In this document: positions 62,442 to 64,000 of the stretch, in pieces | Numbering within the stretch: the first letter of the stretch is position 1 | Layout: each line of letters begins with the position of its first letter | Assembly: GCF_032062135.1 (NCBI RefSeq) | Contig: NC_092862.1 | Location: forward strand, 93,667,201 to 93,731,200 | Source: Pyxicephalus adspersus | Lineage: Eukaryota > Chordata > Amphibia > Anura > Pyxicephalidae | Direction of reading: 5' to 3' | DNA: 64,000 nt | The notes under the pieces: model-generated | The model's database searches: none | Told to the model about the DNA's origin: nothing | What the model saw: the letters and a program-made list of their open reading frames with translations, nothing else | Made by a program: the position numbers and the translations under genes

Positions 62442-62826
62442 GGCTGGGTCTACAGCGACGGTTTTAAAAGCACATGTACACGTTCCTACCGCATTTATAT
62501 GCATTTTTATGCACTTTTCCAATGATTTAAAGGTAAGCTTTTAAACGCTAGTTTAATGTCTGTTCCTGCTTTTATGTTTAATACATTTAAATACGCGGGA
62601 AAAAACCCTATTGAAAACAATGGCCACATTTACCCACGTTAACCTTGCGTTTTTTTTTTCAAACTCTGCAAGGAGGGATATCTAGAATTCTCAAAAACAT
62701 GTCTCAAGGAAACAATCTACACATCTCCTGGTGTAGATTAGTCCATTGGAATGCATGGAAATTTCAAACATGAGCTTTTAAAGCCTCAGATTAAATGCTT
62801 GGGAAAACGTCCATGTAGACTAAGCC
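62442..62826. mobile_element. Harbinger-like miniature element, copy 2, in an STK17A intron
   Basis: Ends GGCTGGGTCTACA and, reversed, GGCTTAGTCTACA with TTA on both sides (62439-62441, 62827-62829). Shares acggttttaaaagcacatgt, ttaaccttgcgttttt and ctcaaggaaac with copy 1. Confidence 0.65.
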
Positions 62827-63797
62827 TTAGAGGTGCTTTTGCAAACATTTTAGGTCAGCTCTGAAACCCAGGATGCTTCCTTTTGATCCACAGTTAAAAT
62901 GGACAGTAACACTGATCAAAGGTGACAGTATGAAGAACTTTCCTTTCTAATGGCAGATGTAACATAAATTAGAATATCAAGTCTCTATGCTTCCAAAGCA
63001 CAAAAAATTATAACATGCATCTTCAGGTACAGTTTACATACTTACAATAATACCAACTTTTTTGGATTGTATCTTTAAACGTGATTATTAGTGTATGGAT
63101 TGCTCTAAATTGGACATTGTTCAGCAAAATGCATGTGCTGCCCTGCTGGGCATAAATACTGGGAAATTTTGCTTCAGTACAGTACATACTGCTCTGACTT
63201 TACACAAGATTTCCAGGCTGGGCTGTCGTATTTACTTGCAACTGCACCCTAGCAATTACAAGCACTGTCAAAACTTGAATTGCTTACTCAACTATAATTA
63301 ACAGCATCCAGGCTGTTTGAAGTGTCTACATACATGAGTAAGCATTTGATAAGATTAAACTCTTCAAACGATACCCAAATACATAAGTTAATAGTCGTCC
63401 AATTTGCCAAATTGTGTTTGACTTTGTTAACTTGTGTCTACGGTTCAAGTAGGCAACCCAGGTTGATCCCACAGGATGATTGATTATAACTTAAAATGAA
63501 TTTATAGGTTGTCAATATATTTTGGGGCCAAATATAAGCCAAGTGATGATAATATAATCCAGACACTCATTATAAATAGATGCTAAAGTGAATATACTAA
63601 TTGCTTAAAAAAACAACCATATATCAAGCAAATATGATGCAGTTTAAAGGTCACGAAAAGAATCTTTATAGGGATACTAAAGGTTAAAAAATAAGAACGG
63701 GCCAAGCAAGAATACTACTAATTATGTACATTAGCTAGAATCGTCAGTAGGTAAATGTTCCTCGAGTAACAAACAGTTCAGCACACTATGAATTAAA

Positions 63798-63992
63798 TTA
63801 ATGCTGATTCTTCACAGCCGCAGGTTGAGCAATCTGAATGAGATTTGTCTGATCAGCAGTTGCCTGTCTCACTAGAACAAGCTCTGCAGGCACTACATCA
63901 GTTATAGAAGCACTCTTCAACTCTTTAGGCACACTGGCCGTGCTCTGTGGTCTAAATATCATTTCAGTTTTCATAGTACACAAATGAGATCC
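63798..63992 (-). other. unrecognised coding-like exon inside the upstream STK17A intron
   Basis: On the minus strand an acceptor-like aattttag is followed by an open frame of about 64 codons ending in TAA at 63798. It includes MIFRPQSTASVPKELKSA and VVPAELVLVRQATADQTN. Composition is balanced and looks protein-coding (mixed Glu, Lys, Gln and Val, no low complexity), unlike the A/T-driven ORFs around it. I do not recognise the protein and it has no resemblance to kinase exons. It could be an alternative last exon of a transcript starting beyond 64000, the 3' end of a retrocopy, or chance. No poly(A) tract was seen after the stop. Confidence 0.3.
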
Positions 63993-64000
63993 CTAAAATT

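Overview
This window looks like nuclear DNA from a vertebrate, most likely an anuran amphibian. It is AT-rich and gene-poor, has long introns with consensus splice sites, and is packed with decayed transposons. The repeat families (a CR1-like LINE ending near 'GTAACTAT', L1/Tx1-type LINEs, Tc1/mariner relics, TTAA-bounded and other short inverted-repeat elements, and a 'cccgaagagcttacaatct' repeat) are of kinds I associate with frog genomes. The species cannot be fixed from sequence alone. No CRISPR arrays, operons or recognisable structural RNA genes were seen.

Two host genes are supported, and they converge. COA1 (cytochrome c oxidase assembly factor 1) is on the + strand, with four coding exons at 41844-41937, 42928-43079, 47232-47308 and 48016-48127. 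The splice phases are consistent and give 144 codons plus stop, with a poly(A) signal at 48188. STK17A (DRAK1, a death-associated-protein-kinase-like Ser/Thr kinase) is on the - strand, with its last four coding exons at 62282-62156, 61732-61684, 61573-61394 and 60463-60112; the N-terminal half lies beyond the right edge. The tail-to-tail COA1/STK17A arrangement matches the human 7p13 neighbourhood as I know it.

Layout. 1-41.8 kb: no assured gene. It holds TTAA-bounded elements (472-934, 1248-1670, 20705-21149, 35640-35810), an L1 tail with a 15-bp duplication (1917-2084), a hAT-like element with a perfect 8-bp duplication (7098-7682), a 136-bp palindrome (10894-11029), a broken copy of an orphan cysteine-motif protein family (15985-17557, - strand), old CR1- and L1-type LINE relics, and a deleted mariner (24501-25283). 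41.8-48.2 kb: COA1, whose second visible intron carries a CR1-like LINE inserted inside a 17-bp inverted-repeat element (43182-45297) and an L1/Tx1 C-terminal relic. 48.9-50.3 kb: a second, diverged broken copy of the orphan family. 50.7-54.9 kb: a rearranged CR1 fragment, a Tc1 relic split by a short inverted-repeat element, and a nearly full-length dead Tc1 element with matching ends. 55.4-60.1 kb: repeat-poor sequence that may be the STK17A 3'UTR. 60.1-64 kb: STK17A and introns.

The most unusual content is the pair of orphan-family pseudogenes. They share a C-x2-C start, a second cysteine pair, a CYFC motif and a conserved core. I know this family as an unnamed multicopy protein mainly from invertebrate genomes. 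Both copies here are on the same strand, have diverged from each other and are broken by stops and frameshifts.
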